A DNA stretch of 64,000 nt from Lanius collurio (GCA_020086605.1 JACBWW010000004.1:46045649-46109648); one strand, 5' to 3'; shown: positions 21,110 to 32,410, numbered from the stretch's first letter. Numbers and translations are program-made. Notes: a model not told the origin generated them from the letters alone.

Positions 21110-21560
21110 CACAAGGAACAGTAACTGTTGGTTCGTTCAAAGCTCTTCTAGATCCCCCCTTTTCTTGAAAATCCTTCTATTGTGCCAATCAAGCAGATGG
21201 TTTGCAGGAAATATAGCTTGGCCCCAGTGACCGAAACTAATTTTAACTAGCTTTCCAAGCCTGGCACGTTTGTTTTGCTCTTACAAAATAGCTAAAAAAA
21301 CAGCTGGCAAGGGTGAATTAAACCCATTAAAGACACATTTATAAGAAATTATATTCACATAGGTTGCTTGAAACCCCCCTAAGAGGGGAGAGATGAGCGT
21401 ATTGAAATGAAAATGTCCCCCAGCACACTACCCTCCTTAACATCGCCTGAGAGTCTCAAAACATTTTACTAAATAGATTAACTTGACTATTGTTTTGCAT
21501 CACATTTATCAGCTTCATTAAGTGAATAGCTGAACAAATATATTACGCATGCATGAAAAG
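21110..21560. promoter_or_regulatory. Candidate conserved noncoding element
   Basis: A repeat-free, motif-dense block upstream of DBX1. It has E-boxes (CAGATG near 21193, CAGCTG near 21302), several homeodomain cores (TTAATT, CCATTAAAG, CATTAAGTG) and a GTAACTGTTGGTTC stretch. It has the look of an enhancer but this needs alignment. Confidence 0.35.
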
Positions 21561-23547
21561 CTCTTTTGGGGGCTGCCTTATTGTGTCCTCAGCCCTGACA
21601 GGTGGTTAACTGTGTTTCTCTCTCCTCTCCCCCTCTCTCTCTCTGCGCAAAGAAAGAGGGATCTCGGACAGAGCACACAGCCCAGACTTGGCAAAGGGAC
21701 CTCGAGGGGAGAGTTACTTTCTTTTCCCTCGCCATTCATGCTGGCCAGCCCAGAGTGCGCACAGCCTGAAATGCAACCAGATGATCTGATCATGTCAAAA
21801 GTAATTAACTTTAGTTTAGTCTCTGTGTCTTGCTTGTGCTTTACTAACTCCTTCCAAGCCTGTTTAATTTGCATCATTTCTTCCATATTTGATTATTTTT
21901 GTCCATTTCGTCCTTTTATCCTTTCCCCAACCTCCACTTTTGTTTCAAGAAAATAATCTGGGGTTGAACAATCCCTCTTCTTTCTTCTCCACTGATCTGT
22001 CTAATAAACAACCACACAAACTCCTGAAAAACACCTCTTTTCACAAGCTAAGATTGGCACATTTTGGAGGGCTAGGATTTGCAAAATACAATATGATGGT
22101 TTATTTGCTGCCTCAATTTCATGATTACTTGGCCTAGTGGAAACTTGCTGGGAATTGGACAGTGGCAGTTTGGATTTCAGATGTTGGTGGACAGGGTCCT
22201 GCTTGTTTCAGTTGTGGTCTCTGCCCCAAGGATTTCCAAATTAGACTGCAGATGAAAGGTGGAGGATAACAGAACATGAAAATTTCCCATTTATTTTCTC
22301 AAAAATGTATTTCTCTCATGTTGCTCAAGTAGGTCAGAAGAATTAAAATTGTCTTTCAAATAATTTCTTAAGAGTACTCCTACCTCCTCATTGCAAACTG
22401 AAGTTGTGATCCTTTGCTTATGACAGTGGCAAATTTCTCTGCTGACTGATCCACTGAAATCTCTCTGCAGTGGTCAATTTTAAGTGCTGGAACTTGAAGA
22501 TCCCCTGACTTTTCCATTCATTGAGACCCAGTTTTGTTCCTCATTCTCCAGGCTATGACCAGAAGGACAACTTTGTTTGGAGGACCGGACTCCCAGCAGG
22601 AGAATGAATGTGTCCTGGGATGGATTTTAGCAAATCTGAGAGTTTGCTGTCGCCTTGAACTGAGGGTCCTTGAGCTCACACACTCCCTTGATGTTTGCCA
22701 GAAGAATGGATTTAAAGGCTGCTCTCTACCCCTCTTCCTGCTGAAACATCCCCGGACCTCTGTCTCTCAGAAAAAGCACATAATCACTATTTAACTACGT
22801 GTATGATAAAACCAGGACCTTCTCTTGTTTGTACACCTTTTCTTAAAAGTGCTAGAGCATCAGCCCTCAATCCCTTGCAGCTGATACTGCACTTCCTTTG
22901 GGCTTAAGTCTCTCTGGGAAGGTTTAAGAGGGAGACTCAGAAGAAAGATGCTGATGAGAGCCCAGGTACCTGGAAATACTTTTCCCAATGGAAAATCTTC
23001 CCCAAGCTATGTGCTGGTAACCAGAAGGATGCTGATAGGCTGGGAGACTCACTTTGCTCCTTCTAGGTGAAAATACCTTCAAATATCATGATTCAGTGGG
23101 GAAAACAGCTGTTGTAGGGAGAGTGTTTTTCTCTCTGAGTCCTCTGTGAAGGTGCTGAAAGGTCCTTTGACAGGGATTAACCTGTGCATCATTTGGTGGG
23201 ACCCAAAGCCATATGATAAGGAAGGAAAAGAAACTCATACTGTGTAACAGTTCTTTAGTAAACACAAGTGCAAAATTTCCTTCTTGAGATACTCTAATGG
23301 CCTCACAATTGAAATGGGGGAATATCTTTAAAAAATAAAACATGAATTCCAAGGGTTTTTTATTATCAGATTCCCTGAGTATATAGTGTTTTTATCTTGT
23401 AAGTGTTGCATTTGTGACCTTGCCCATTAAGGCCAAGGGTTTGCAGCTATATGGTTCAGTTACAGACCATGCCCTGACCACAGCTATGTTCATGTCTGTA
23501 AGGTGCTGGTAAACTGTCCTGCATCCATAGAGGATGAGACTAAATGT
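21561..23547. other. Intergenic, no gene seen
   Basis: No gene, RNA or recognised mobile element. A short CT-rich run sits near 21618-21645. The longest open frame (135 codons from 21549) is unrelated to any family I know. Confidence 0.55.
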
Positions 23548-23553
23548 GTGGAC
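23548..23553 (+). repeat. Target site duplication, left copy (GTGGAC)
   Basis: GTGGAC immediately precedes the LTR start TGTGGAGG, and the same six bases follow the 3' LTR at 24995-25000. A 6-bp duplication is typical of betaretrovirus-like (ERVK) integrations. Confidence 0.88.
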
Positions 23554-23838
23554 TGTGGAGGTGCCTCTCCCCTGAAATCCCGAGGGGAGGGACCCTGCAG
23601 GGTACGGGTCTGTCCCTGCTCCCATGTCACCTGTGCCCCATACCTGTTCCTGACTGGGTGGTTTGTGTGCCTGGGGCCCGTGAAGAGAGCAGGGTCCCAT
23701 GACTGGAGGCTGCCTGGGAACTCCAGCCGTGCAGCTGGAGGAATTAATATCTCTGAACATCTAAAGGAATATCGCTTCATCTTTCCTTCCAAGTTCATTG
23801 CTGTCTTATACTTATTGTAAGGATTCCCCATTACAACA
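23554..23838 (+). mobile_element. 5' LTR of the provirus
   Basis: 285 bp, TG...CA ends. Shares nearly its whole length with the LTRs at 24727-24994 and 32143-32410. The conserved 3' part has CTTCATCTTTCCTTCCAAGT and ends GGATTCCCCATTACAACA. The poly(A) signal position reads AATTAATAT here, a weak version of AATAAA. Confidence 0.88.
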
Positions 23839-23840
23839 AA

Positions 23841-23857
23841 TGGTGGAGATGCTGGGG
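23841..23857 (+). other. Primer binding site resembling tRNA-Ala
   Basis: TGGTGGAGATGCTGGGG starts two bases after the 5' LTR. It complements the 3' end of vertebrate tRNA-Ala (acceptor CATCTCCACCA, from memory) at 16 of 17 positions. The one mismatch, T for C in CCGG, is a CpG-decay change. Confidence 0.65.
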
Positions 23858-23947
23858 AAACAATCCCTGGAGAAAGTAATTCGGTGATTCGTGAGCAATC
23901 TCTGGATATCTCTTCTTGCTTTCAGTTTGTTGTTCCTTCTCTGAACG

Positions 23948-24270
23948 ATGGAGGACTCATGGAAGGACTCATGGCTGTCCAAACCACAAAGAGACATTTA
24001 CCTTAAACTTAAAAAAGGTTCTTGAACAGCAATATGTAGATTTTAGCTTAATTCAAGCTCAGAAAGAACTACGACACGTTTTGGCACGGCTGTTTAAAAA
24101 CTTCTATGTTTCTTGGGATTTGGTTCTTACCAAGGACTTTTGGGAGAATGTTTGGACACAGTTAATTTCTGAATCAAAAAACATGCCGATGCAGGACTAT
24201 TTCCGTGAATTTTACCTGATTACAGAGACTGTTGAGCAATATGGGCTGTGTCCTGCTGCTGTTTCAGCAG
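23948..24270 (+). pseudogene. Broken gag-like reading frame of the provirus
   Basis: A start codon at 23948 lies about 110 bp after the LTR, where a gag gene would begin. That frame stops after 25 codons, and the continuation is in another frame, so a one-base change in the A run at 24011-24016 broke it. The downstream frame holds a helical, aromatic- and acidic-rich stretch (for example KDFWENVWTQLISE) of matrix-like character. The gag assignment is positional and I cannot name a family. A 12-bp direct repeat (GGACTCATGG) lies near the start. Confidence 0.5.
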
Positions 24271-24726
24271 TGAACACGTGGTCGAGCAGTGTGTGTGTTG
24301 CAGCGGGCTCCTCCGCCACCCTGGAGACCGCGCGGCCCCGGCCGTGGGTGCCCAGTGCTCTGTGGGTGGTGGCGAGGGAGCTCCCACATGTGGGAGAGCC
24401 AGTGAGGCCAGGCACGGCGGGAGCAGAGCTGGCAGGGAGACCGGAGGAAGCGGGAGTGGAGCCAGGAGCAGCGCGGTGGCGCGGGCCCGGAGGTGTTCGC
24501 CCTGAGGCAGCGGCGAGGGCGGTGACGGCTGAGGCGCGTCCCTGCAATGGCCGCCCCGCGCCGTGTGGCGAGGGACGGTTCGAGCCCCACACCGAGAAAG
24601 GCAGTGGAGATTGTGGCAGTCACTATGGCGACTGTGGTGAGCCACACCGAGCAGAGCCAGAGGGGTGTGGGGGTAGGAAGGGAATCGCGCTAGCGCTGAC
24701 AGCCACACAGCCGACAGCAGCAGCAG
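24271..24726 (+). other. CpG-dense segment inside the provirus
   Basis: Composition changes sharply near 24270 from AT-rich to GC- and CpG-rich, and back at the 3' LTR. It encodes Ala/Arg/Gly/Pro-rich open frames in more than one frame and matches no retroviral protein I recognise. It could be a late gag region, or sequence captured from elsewhere. Confidence 0.5.
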
Positions 24727-24994
24727 CCTGCAATCCCAGGGCGAGGGACCCTGCAGGGTACGGGTCAGTCCCTGTCCCCATGTCGCCTGTTCCCCCTCAC
24801 CTGTTCCTGATTGGGTGGTTTGGGTGCCCGGGCCCAGGAAGAGAGCAGGGTCCCATGGCTGGGGTCTGCCTGGGAACTCCAGCCATGCGGCTGGAGGAAT
24901 TAATATCTCTGAACATCTAAAGAAATATCGCTTCATCTTTCCTTCCAAGTTCATCGCTGTCTTATACTTGTTGTAAGAATTCCCCATTACAACA
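24727..24994 (+). mobile_element. 3' LTR of the provirus, U3 start missing
   Basis: Homology to the other LTRs begins at CCTGCAATCCC, so the first 17 bp of U3 are absent. The 268 bp present end CATTACAACA and are followed by the right target duplication. A CAG repeat lies at the junction. Confidence 0.87.
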
Positions 24995-25000
24995 GTGGAC
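24995..25000 (+). repeat. Target site duplication, right copy (GTGGAC)
   Basis: Identical to 23548-23553 and directly abutting the CA end of the 3' LTR. Confidence 0.88.
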
Positions 25001-27880
25001 CTCTTTAATAAGGATAGAATGCTTAGTTTCCAGAAATACTGAGCTATTCTTATAGATGTTGATGTGGGGTGTGTTTGATCTCTGGAGCTCTGACAGAAGA
25101 ATGACAAACTGCCCCTCACACTTCACCTTTGTAGAACCACTGAGAAATGAGTCAGCAAGCACTGGTCCATATGGTTGGTCCATGTGCTGTGCTCCCAGTC
25201 ACTTTGTGTAAAATGGAAAGTGAAATGAATGAAAATAGCTGTGTTTCTGCTGTCCCTTGGGGATGCTTTTTAGCAAGTGAGGTGCTTCAGATACAGCAAA
25301 CCAAGGAGCAATAGTGCCCGGGGAATTAACATCTTCATAGTCTTAGGCATCATGGACACCTCTTAGGGATTCTCAGGGGTAGGTAACCCTACCCAGCAGC
25401 TTTTCCACTGGACCTCCACTTGTGAGAAAGAGTTGTTCTCTTCAGAAAATAGTTGGCTCATGCTAGAGACTAGAAAAGGACCACCCTTCTTCTGGGCTTT
25501 GGTTCACCAGCGGTGCAGCTTCCTGATGTCCAGAGATGAACAGCTCTTCCATTGCATTATCTGGAAAAGCTGTTGAGGTCCTTGACCTTGAGAATCTTTC
25601 TTGAAATAACCAAGGCCTTTCTCCTGGGAGTTTCTCCAACCCACTGAAAGTACATCCCTTCTCAGGGAATCATGTTTCTTTCTGACAAACAGAAGAAAAT
25701 TGCCCTACTTGTGTTCCAGCAGCCATGAGATTGGACAGATACATGGTGAAGTGTGTTGCCCATTTATGCCTTCAGATTTCTGAAAGCAAGCAGAAATCTC
25801 TGGGACTAAGGAGAGTGTGAGCATGTAAAGAGAGTTGTAGAAAAGCTTTTCCCCATGCCTTTGGCCTGAGAATGTTGCTTGTTCTGTCAGGGCTGAAGTC
25901 AGGGGCAAAACTCACAGTAATTTCAATGCGGTGGGGTTAAGCCCTAGAAGAATTTGAATGTACTTGTCTCCTTTCAGGGCCTTGCCAGGAGTGTTTTGGT
26001 ACTGCAGGGGGAAATACCAAAGACAACTGAAGTTTAGAATGAGACAGCCAGGATGTTTGAAGAGGATCTTCATAAGATGAAACAGCTTAGATTTCTTGTC
26101 ACACCTGTAGCAGTGAGGACTACTTTACAAAGAATATGTTTTAGTGGTTGCATTCACATTTTCCCCTCTCATCATGTCATGCTTTTTGTCTTTTTTTTTC
26201 TCTCAGTTTTCCTTCTCCATTAAAAATATAAGAGGGTGGAAAGCATCAAATTTTATGTCTCTAGAAGGTCTTTAGGGGCATTGGGTGGGATTAAGCAGAT
26301 TTAAAGTTTGACTTGATGAAATCTGGTACAATCATGTTGTCCTGGCACAGGCCCTTTTGAGGACCCGTACTCTGACTTTGACTCATCAGTCACAGAAAGC
26401 TCAGGAGAGAGGAATTTAATGCAGCTTTAAGCTACATTTGTAGCCTCCTGATTTGCAGATGTAGTAAGGCATATTCCTCTAGTGTCTTTCAAATTATTCT
26501 GTCTTAGGTCTTAAATGGAAGTTTAGTCCCTCAGCCATCCACCTTTATATAACTTTCCGTAATGGTATTATACAAAAAATTTTCTATCCTTTTTTTTGTG
26601 AATGTTTCCTGCTCCCACAGATAAATAAATCTACAGGGGGAATGTGTAGAGACAGGACTACACTTCTGACTGTGATCAGTGACCCTCTCTCTTAGGACAG
26701 TTCAAGCAATGAGGTTGGACTTCTGTGCCAGGACAATTCATGTCTGGGCCTTTTCCCTGCTTCTGCACTTATAGAAGAAGTAGGAGCAGGCTGGACAGCA
26801 TGGAAAAGTTTCCATCCACTTCTGTGTATATGGCCACTGCCCCCACATTTGTAAGAGAGAAAATGGAGAATGTCTTCTTGTTATCTTCTGCTATTTCCAC
26901 AGTGTCCTCTAGCCAAAGAGAAGGCAGTTTTTGAGTCTCAGTTCTGGTTGTCCAGACCTAATATTTAAAGGATTGTTTTAAGAAGGATGAAATAACAATA
27001 GGATTTATGAGGTGTACTGACCTTAGCAGGAAGAAGCAGAAATCAGAGATCTCTCTTTGGAAAGACTGAGACATACAAGGATTTGCATCTGGTCTCAGGC
27101 CCCCCAGTACAAAAGTGGACTGACATCAAACTGGACTAGCTGAGTTCAAAATTCAAAACTGGGATATTTGTGCTCCAGTCAGATGAAACATAAACTGTGA
27201 AACAGTCCCACTATTTCAAAGAAAAATAAATCAGCTTTATGTGAAAGGTTTAGGGAGCACCTTATTTTCCATTTAGCATCATATCCAGATGAGTGTAGGT
27301 CTCTTCTTTGAAGGAACAGGTAGGGATGATGTGCTGTCTGACGTGATGCAACTCTTTTTCACCCCACTTCTAGTGTGTCCAGGAAGTCAGCACATTTCAA
27401 ACTTGCTCTTTACTTTGGGAAACTGTCTCCAGTACACAAGTAGATTGTCTGGCCACATGGAAAAAGTCCACAAAGACAGACAAGTCAAGTCATCCTCCTG
27501 GGCTGAGGAGTTTTGCTCTCCTGACAAGGATCTGGGATGTCCCTCAGTGCTGGGGCCATGTGGCCAAGAGGTTTGTCTTCCTTCTCTTCCTGAGTTCACC
27601 ATGAAGAATATTTTTAAGGTAAAAAACTACATCTCTAACTTTCTTATCTGTGTTTTAAGTGATGAGTTTATTAGGAGCTGCTGTTAAACCATAGGGTTTG
27701 TTTTATGACATATTTTCAAATCAAGCCATGTTTAAGCAAGAAAGCCAAGTAATTACATATAGCTTTTTAAGAATGTGCACTTTGTTTTCTTTTAATTTAA
27801 ATTCCAGAGTGCACAGGACTCCTGTTTTTAAGTAGATTTTAACCATGACTAGAGAAGCTTAGTTATCAGTTATGCACTAT
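25001..27880. other. Intergenic, no gene seen
   Basis: Unremarkable intergenic sequence. No repeat, gene or RNA recognised. Open frames of up to about 130 codons (for example at 27289-27687) lack any homology I can name. Confidence 0.55.
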
Positions 27881-28900
27881 AAACAATATGCAGAGGGGGG
27901 ATGTTTTGATCAGAGCTATTCAGACCTTGCCTGCTAATCTAATTACCAAGTGTAGGTTTTCTGACACAGAGCTGCTTGCACAGAAAAGGCTTTTCTCACA
28001 CCTGGTGGATTGTTTAGCCAAGCTTTTAAAATGCTTACAGTTTTAAAGGGAGAGGGGGGGAAGCCTTTTAAAAAAACAAGTTCCTGTGCAAGGCAATAGA
28101 AAGAATTTAGTGGTTGTCAACATGAGTTTAGTATAAGGGTGCTGTGTAAAATGTGGGTTCATTTTACATTGACCTTTGGACATAGTAGCCCCAAACATTG
28201 TTCTATTGGGTTTTTTTAAGGGTTAAGGAGAGTATGAAAGATAACAGTGTCAGTGACTGTGTTGAATTAAATGTGTGTTATAAATATCTATGTATGGCTG
28301 GACACGATGCTCCCATATTTTTTTATGTGTTTATTGTTTGTGCCTCAAGTGCTCAGCAGCTCTGAAAGGGCAGCTTTGAATCACAGCCCCAGGAAAACAG
28401 TATTTTTGTGTTGTTTAGTGCCCCGATTCCTACAAACAAAATAAAGTACCTTGTTGAATAAGGGCCATTGAGCAGGAATGATGGGTTAAGAGTGGGGGTC
28501 TGAGGTGGCAGCGTGGGTGCTTGTTTATCAGGGAGGAGTTGTCAGTTGTTGGCTGTGCTGGTGAAAGGAGGGACGCTGGAGGCTGATGGCTGGGAGAGCA
28601 TTGATGTGAGGTAACGGGGTAATCGGATTGAAAGTTAGCCATGGTATTTATGTCAGTTCACATTTCGTCAAATGAATAATATGAGGTTGCTACCTAGCCC
28701 AGGCCTTGGCCTGGGGGCTGGGTTATAAAGAATCTAAGGCCTCATTTGATTCAAATATAAATTAATTCTCACTGGAGCGTTGGCTGATTAATCTATTTGC
28801 ATAATAGTAGAAAAACTGCAGTGTGGTTACTTTCGCGGGGATTTAGACAAGAAAAGCCTTAAATTCATTTGAAAGAATATTGTGTGAGAAGTCAGGGAAG
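27880..28900. promoter_or_regulatory. Candidate distal enhancer block
   Basis: A repeat-free block with recognisable motifs: T-box half-site TCACACCT at 27996-28003 overlapping an E-box, a perfect inverted repeat CCCAGGCC-TT-GGCCTGGG at 28698-28715, GATTAATC near 28786, and POU-type ATTTGCATAAT at 28795-28805. Together they look like a developmental enhancer. Only alignment would settle it. Confidence 0.4.
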
Positions 28901-31900
28901 CAAAAGCACCTCTATAGGGCTCCTCAAGCCATTTTCTCCCCAACCCTAATGTGCAAAACCGAAGGCTAAACTTGTTCACTGGGGAGTTTGACACCCTCCT
29001 GAAAAAGCTGTGTTCTGACATCTAGCTACACTTACATTTTTGTATTTGAGGTTGCTCTCAGCAATTACAACAACAGCAACCTTTATAACTTTTGATATTT
29101 AATAAAAACAAAGCCTAAATAAAATTGTACTGTGTGTAGGTAGAGTAAATGTTGAACTGCAGCAAAGCTCTGTGGGGAGATAAAGAACTAGGAGAGACAA
29201 ATGCACTTGAAATGTAAGTGCTGTTTGTGTGAAAACCTGGTTATCCTGTGAGACATGGGAATGAGCATCCCAGTTCTGCTGGCCACATGCACTTCACAGT
29301 GCGGTGAAGGAGGAGACTGAGTGGGTCTAACACCAATGCTGACACCAAGCAGAGGCTCAAAGAGGAGAAAAGCTCTTTTCTTTTTGCTTCCCCTCCTACC
29401 AAGTCTCTCCATTTCACTTTTGGAGGTGACACCTGAAGCATATCCCTATAGAGGACAGTATATGGGGAGGTACACCCCACCATGTGCAGTCACACAAGTA
29501 TTTTTCTATCACATCCTATTTTTTCCTTAATTTTCCTAAATACAGTGCATCTCCACTGCATGTATAAAATAATATGTAAGGTTTAGTTTTGATTTTTTTT
29601 TCTTTACTATCCACACATCTGTAGTGCTTGACTGTTCGGCAAAGGATATTACGTTTGCACACAGATATTGAGACTGGCTGTGAATCCTGTGACCTCTGAG
29701 GACAGAACTGTGTAAAATTCACAAGACACAGTAGTGAGAAGCTTCAAAAAATAGCCCAAATCCTGCTGTTATTGAAGTCTGTAGACATTTTGCCAGTAAG
29801 AAAAACACATGCCCTAATTAACCAAAATATAAAACTTCCAACAAGAATGTCAGGATGCAGTTAGAGTGGAGCAGAGTCCCTATGAGGAGCGGGAGGCAAC
29901 CTCCAGGTCCATATTTGCCAGAGTCAGTTGAGTATTTGCAGGAAAGTTGGGCTGCTGCTTGGATTCAATTGAGTTTTAAAGCATCCACTAAGATTAAAGA
30001 TGCCAGGGTTTTGTAGTGAACCTGTCTCCACTGCAGACAACCAAGGTTTTCAGTCTGAGTTCTGTTGTTCCTGCTAGAACATAAAGATTCCCAGCACAGA
30101 CAGTGGGAATAGGAGATGTGCCACCTACCCCCTTCAGCTCAGAGTTGAGGAAGCTCACAGTGGCTATTCCAGATGAGAGCTCTGAATCCAGATGCTTGGG
30201 GAGAATCAAGTTGATGTCACAGATTATGGTCATGCTAAAGCAAATGGCACTGTAAGAACAGTTTGCCTTCTAGGCAGGAATAATGTAATTTGTAGATCAT
30301 CTGGAAGTGTGGCCACACATGGAAAGTGGGGTTCCTCCTGCCTCATCCTCTTCTTGGTCCTTGTTTCTGGTTTCTGCACGGGTCCTCTCTGCCACGATGT
30401 GAGTTCAGGCTGCAATGTGTAACTTCATATTTACTTCTTGAATTCTTTGGTTACTTCTTTTAACTCCTGATATTGTTTTGCCTTTTTCTCTTTCTCTCTT
30501 TTTTCCCCTTCTTTTTGTTTTTCCCTTTCTTTCCTGGTGTTAGCCCACCAATAATATGCTCCTGGTGTAATTATTATTTTAACCTGGGTTTCACTCTGAT
30601 TGCTTTTCAGAGCCATTTGGGAAGGATGTGCTGTTCATTAGTTCAATGCTGTCTCTTTACTAATCTGGGAATTATGGAAAAGATCTTGACAAACTGCCAT
30701 TGAAAAAGGAAAGGTAGTGGTCAAAACCCCTTATTTATGTAAAGAAGCCTGCTACAGTGTCTGTATGTTTGCTGTTGCAAGATCAGTGTCTGAAAGCACA
30801 AAACAAATTTATTCTATCCATGGTCATAAAGCAGCTATGCTGCAGTATTTTTGTGGTTAGTTCTTGTGGAAGGGAAATGTCTGGGATCTGCAGAAGGTTG
30901 GGCCATACAAGCAAATGACATGCCTGATTAACAGAATGTTGTTACGAGATAATAGTGACTCTGCTGTCTTGCTCTGGTACTTATGGAAAATAAACAAGAC
31001 CAAGAAAAAGCCAAGACATCTGTTTGCTGAACAGAAGCCCTCAGTCTGTTGACAACCTCCTAGTCCAATTACTCCATGTCTTTTACACCCAGTGATTGAT
31101 GTGGGTCTGATGGTTTAATCTGGGGGAAGTTGAAGGCAAATGAAACAGAGCCTCTGTGCTTGTCTGACTGACACAGGTAATGAAGTGTACCCCTTTGAGT
31201 TAGCCAGGAGCACTTCAGGCAAATCCAGGACTTCTGTCTACCTTGGTGCCATGGAAGGAAGAGCTGCTGATGCACTGAAGACAGTACAGGGCACCAAGGC
31301 TCCTGGGTTTTTTCATGGTCCCAACAGCACCACAAAAGAAAGTAAATGGATAAATTTCACTCAGCCTCTCCTGTTCCTTCCATCAGATCTGGCTACAGTG
31401 CTCATAGTACTCAAATCAAGGTTTTTTGACAATTAAGCCATGGATCTACTTTTTCCCATACTTTACCAGAAACAGACTTTAAATTACTTGTGCTTACAGC
31501 TTAAAAGAAAGCTTTAGTTTTGGATTCCTTGTTTCTCCCTCGTGCCTTCAGTATCCAGTATATAATTTTTTCAGTTTAGTTATTAACTGATTTCACTTCC
31601 AGGAACTCCCATTACTTTAAGGGGGAGTAGCAGAAAAGAAAAAGGCTTTTTTTTTTTTTTTTTTTTTTTTTTTGTGTCTACCATGTCAAAATTGTTAAAT
31701 AACAGTACGTATGACAACAGTCAGGATGAAACAATAGCTGTTGCATGGGCACTGCCAATGTGCCCAGGTTGTTTCATGTGCTTGCAATAAACCAGTCTGT
31801 CCAGGTTGCCCAGCTGAAGCTGAAGGTGATGCTTAGCAGGTGCTGCTAGACAAGGAGGCTGAGCTCTGCCAGTAGCTTGTGTTGCTAGAAGGTAGATTTG

Positions 31901-32136
31901 CACTCCTCTTTGGACCCCATGAGTCTATGGCTTCACTTGTGTCAGTTCTGCCACTCTTGCCTCGTTTGTGAACCAGTTTCATTCATTAATTCAACTGGAA
32001 GATCATCAAGGTAAAAAGAAGGTAATTTTTTGAAACAGGGTGTTATGGCTGAATAATAGGAATTAGTGCAGCTAAGAACATATATCGATTTAATTTGATT
32101 ACTCTTTTCAGGTTAAAGTAGTGTATGAGAGAGATA
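28901..32136. other. Intergenic, no gene seen
   Basis: Holds a T run at 31648-31673 and a pyrimidine-rich stretch at about 30478-30535. The - strand frame at 30431-30616 is Lys/Glu-rich only because of that stretch. Nothing else is recognised. Confidence 0.55.
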
Positions 32137-32142
32137 CACATC

Positions 32143-32410
32143 TGTGGAGGGGCCTTCCCCTGAAATCCTGGGGGAGGGACCCTGCAGGGTACACGTCTGT
32201 CCCTGTCCCTGTCCCATGTCACCTGTGCCCCATACCTGTTCCTGATTGGGGGGTTTGGGTGCCCAGGCCTGGGGAAGAGTCTGCCTGGGAATTCCAGCCA
32301 TGCAGCTGGAGGAATAAATCATCCCTGAACATCTAAAGAAATGTCGCTTCATCTTTCCTTCCAAGTTCATCGCTGTCTTACACTTGTTGTAAGGATTCCC
32401 CATTACAACA
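32143..32410 (+). mobile_element. Solo LTR, same family as the provirus at 23.5 kb
   Basis: 268 bp with TGTGGAGG start and CATTACAACA end, alignable along its length with both LTRs at 23.5-25.0 kb, with a small insertion and a deletion in the middle. AATAAA is intact at 32313-32318 and likely the poly(A) signal of the family. Flanks are CACATC (32137-32142) and CATGTC (32411-32416), consistent with a decayed 6-bp target duplication. It formed by recombination between the two LTRs of a provirus. Confidence 0.88.

Larger units (their letters stand above)
23554..24994 (+). mobile_element. Internally deleted endogenous provirus with two LTRs
   Basis: A 1.44-kb element: 5' LTR 23554-23838, internal part 23839-24726 and 3' LTR 24727-24994, flanked by GTGGAC on both sides. 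The LTRs begin TGTGGAGG and end CATTACAACA. By eye the two differ at roughly 24 of 268 aligned sites plus two single-base indels, so the insertion is not young. The internal part holds a primer binding site, a broken gag-like start and a CpG-rich segment. There is no pol, env or polypurine tract. The 3' LTR lacks the first 17 bp of U3. TSD length suggests a betaretrovirus-like ERV. It cannot encode a functional virus. Confidence 0.88.

Noticed and set aside
24220..25119. 299-codon - strand frame as a host gene
   Set aside because: It lies wholly across the ERV internal segment and its 3' LTR. Any interest is in the LTR part, reported as the antisense finding, not as a host gene.
30431..30616. 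Lys/Glu-rich 61-codon frame on the - strand
   Set aside because: Produced by a polypyrimidine stretch on the + strand; no start context, homology or neighbouring retroviral sequence.
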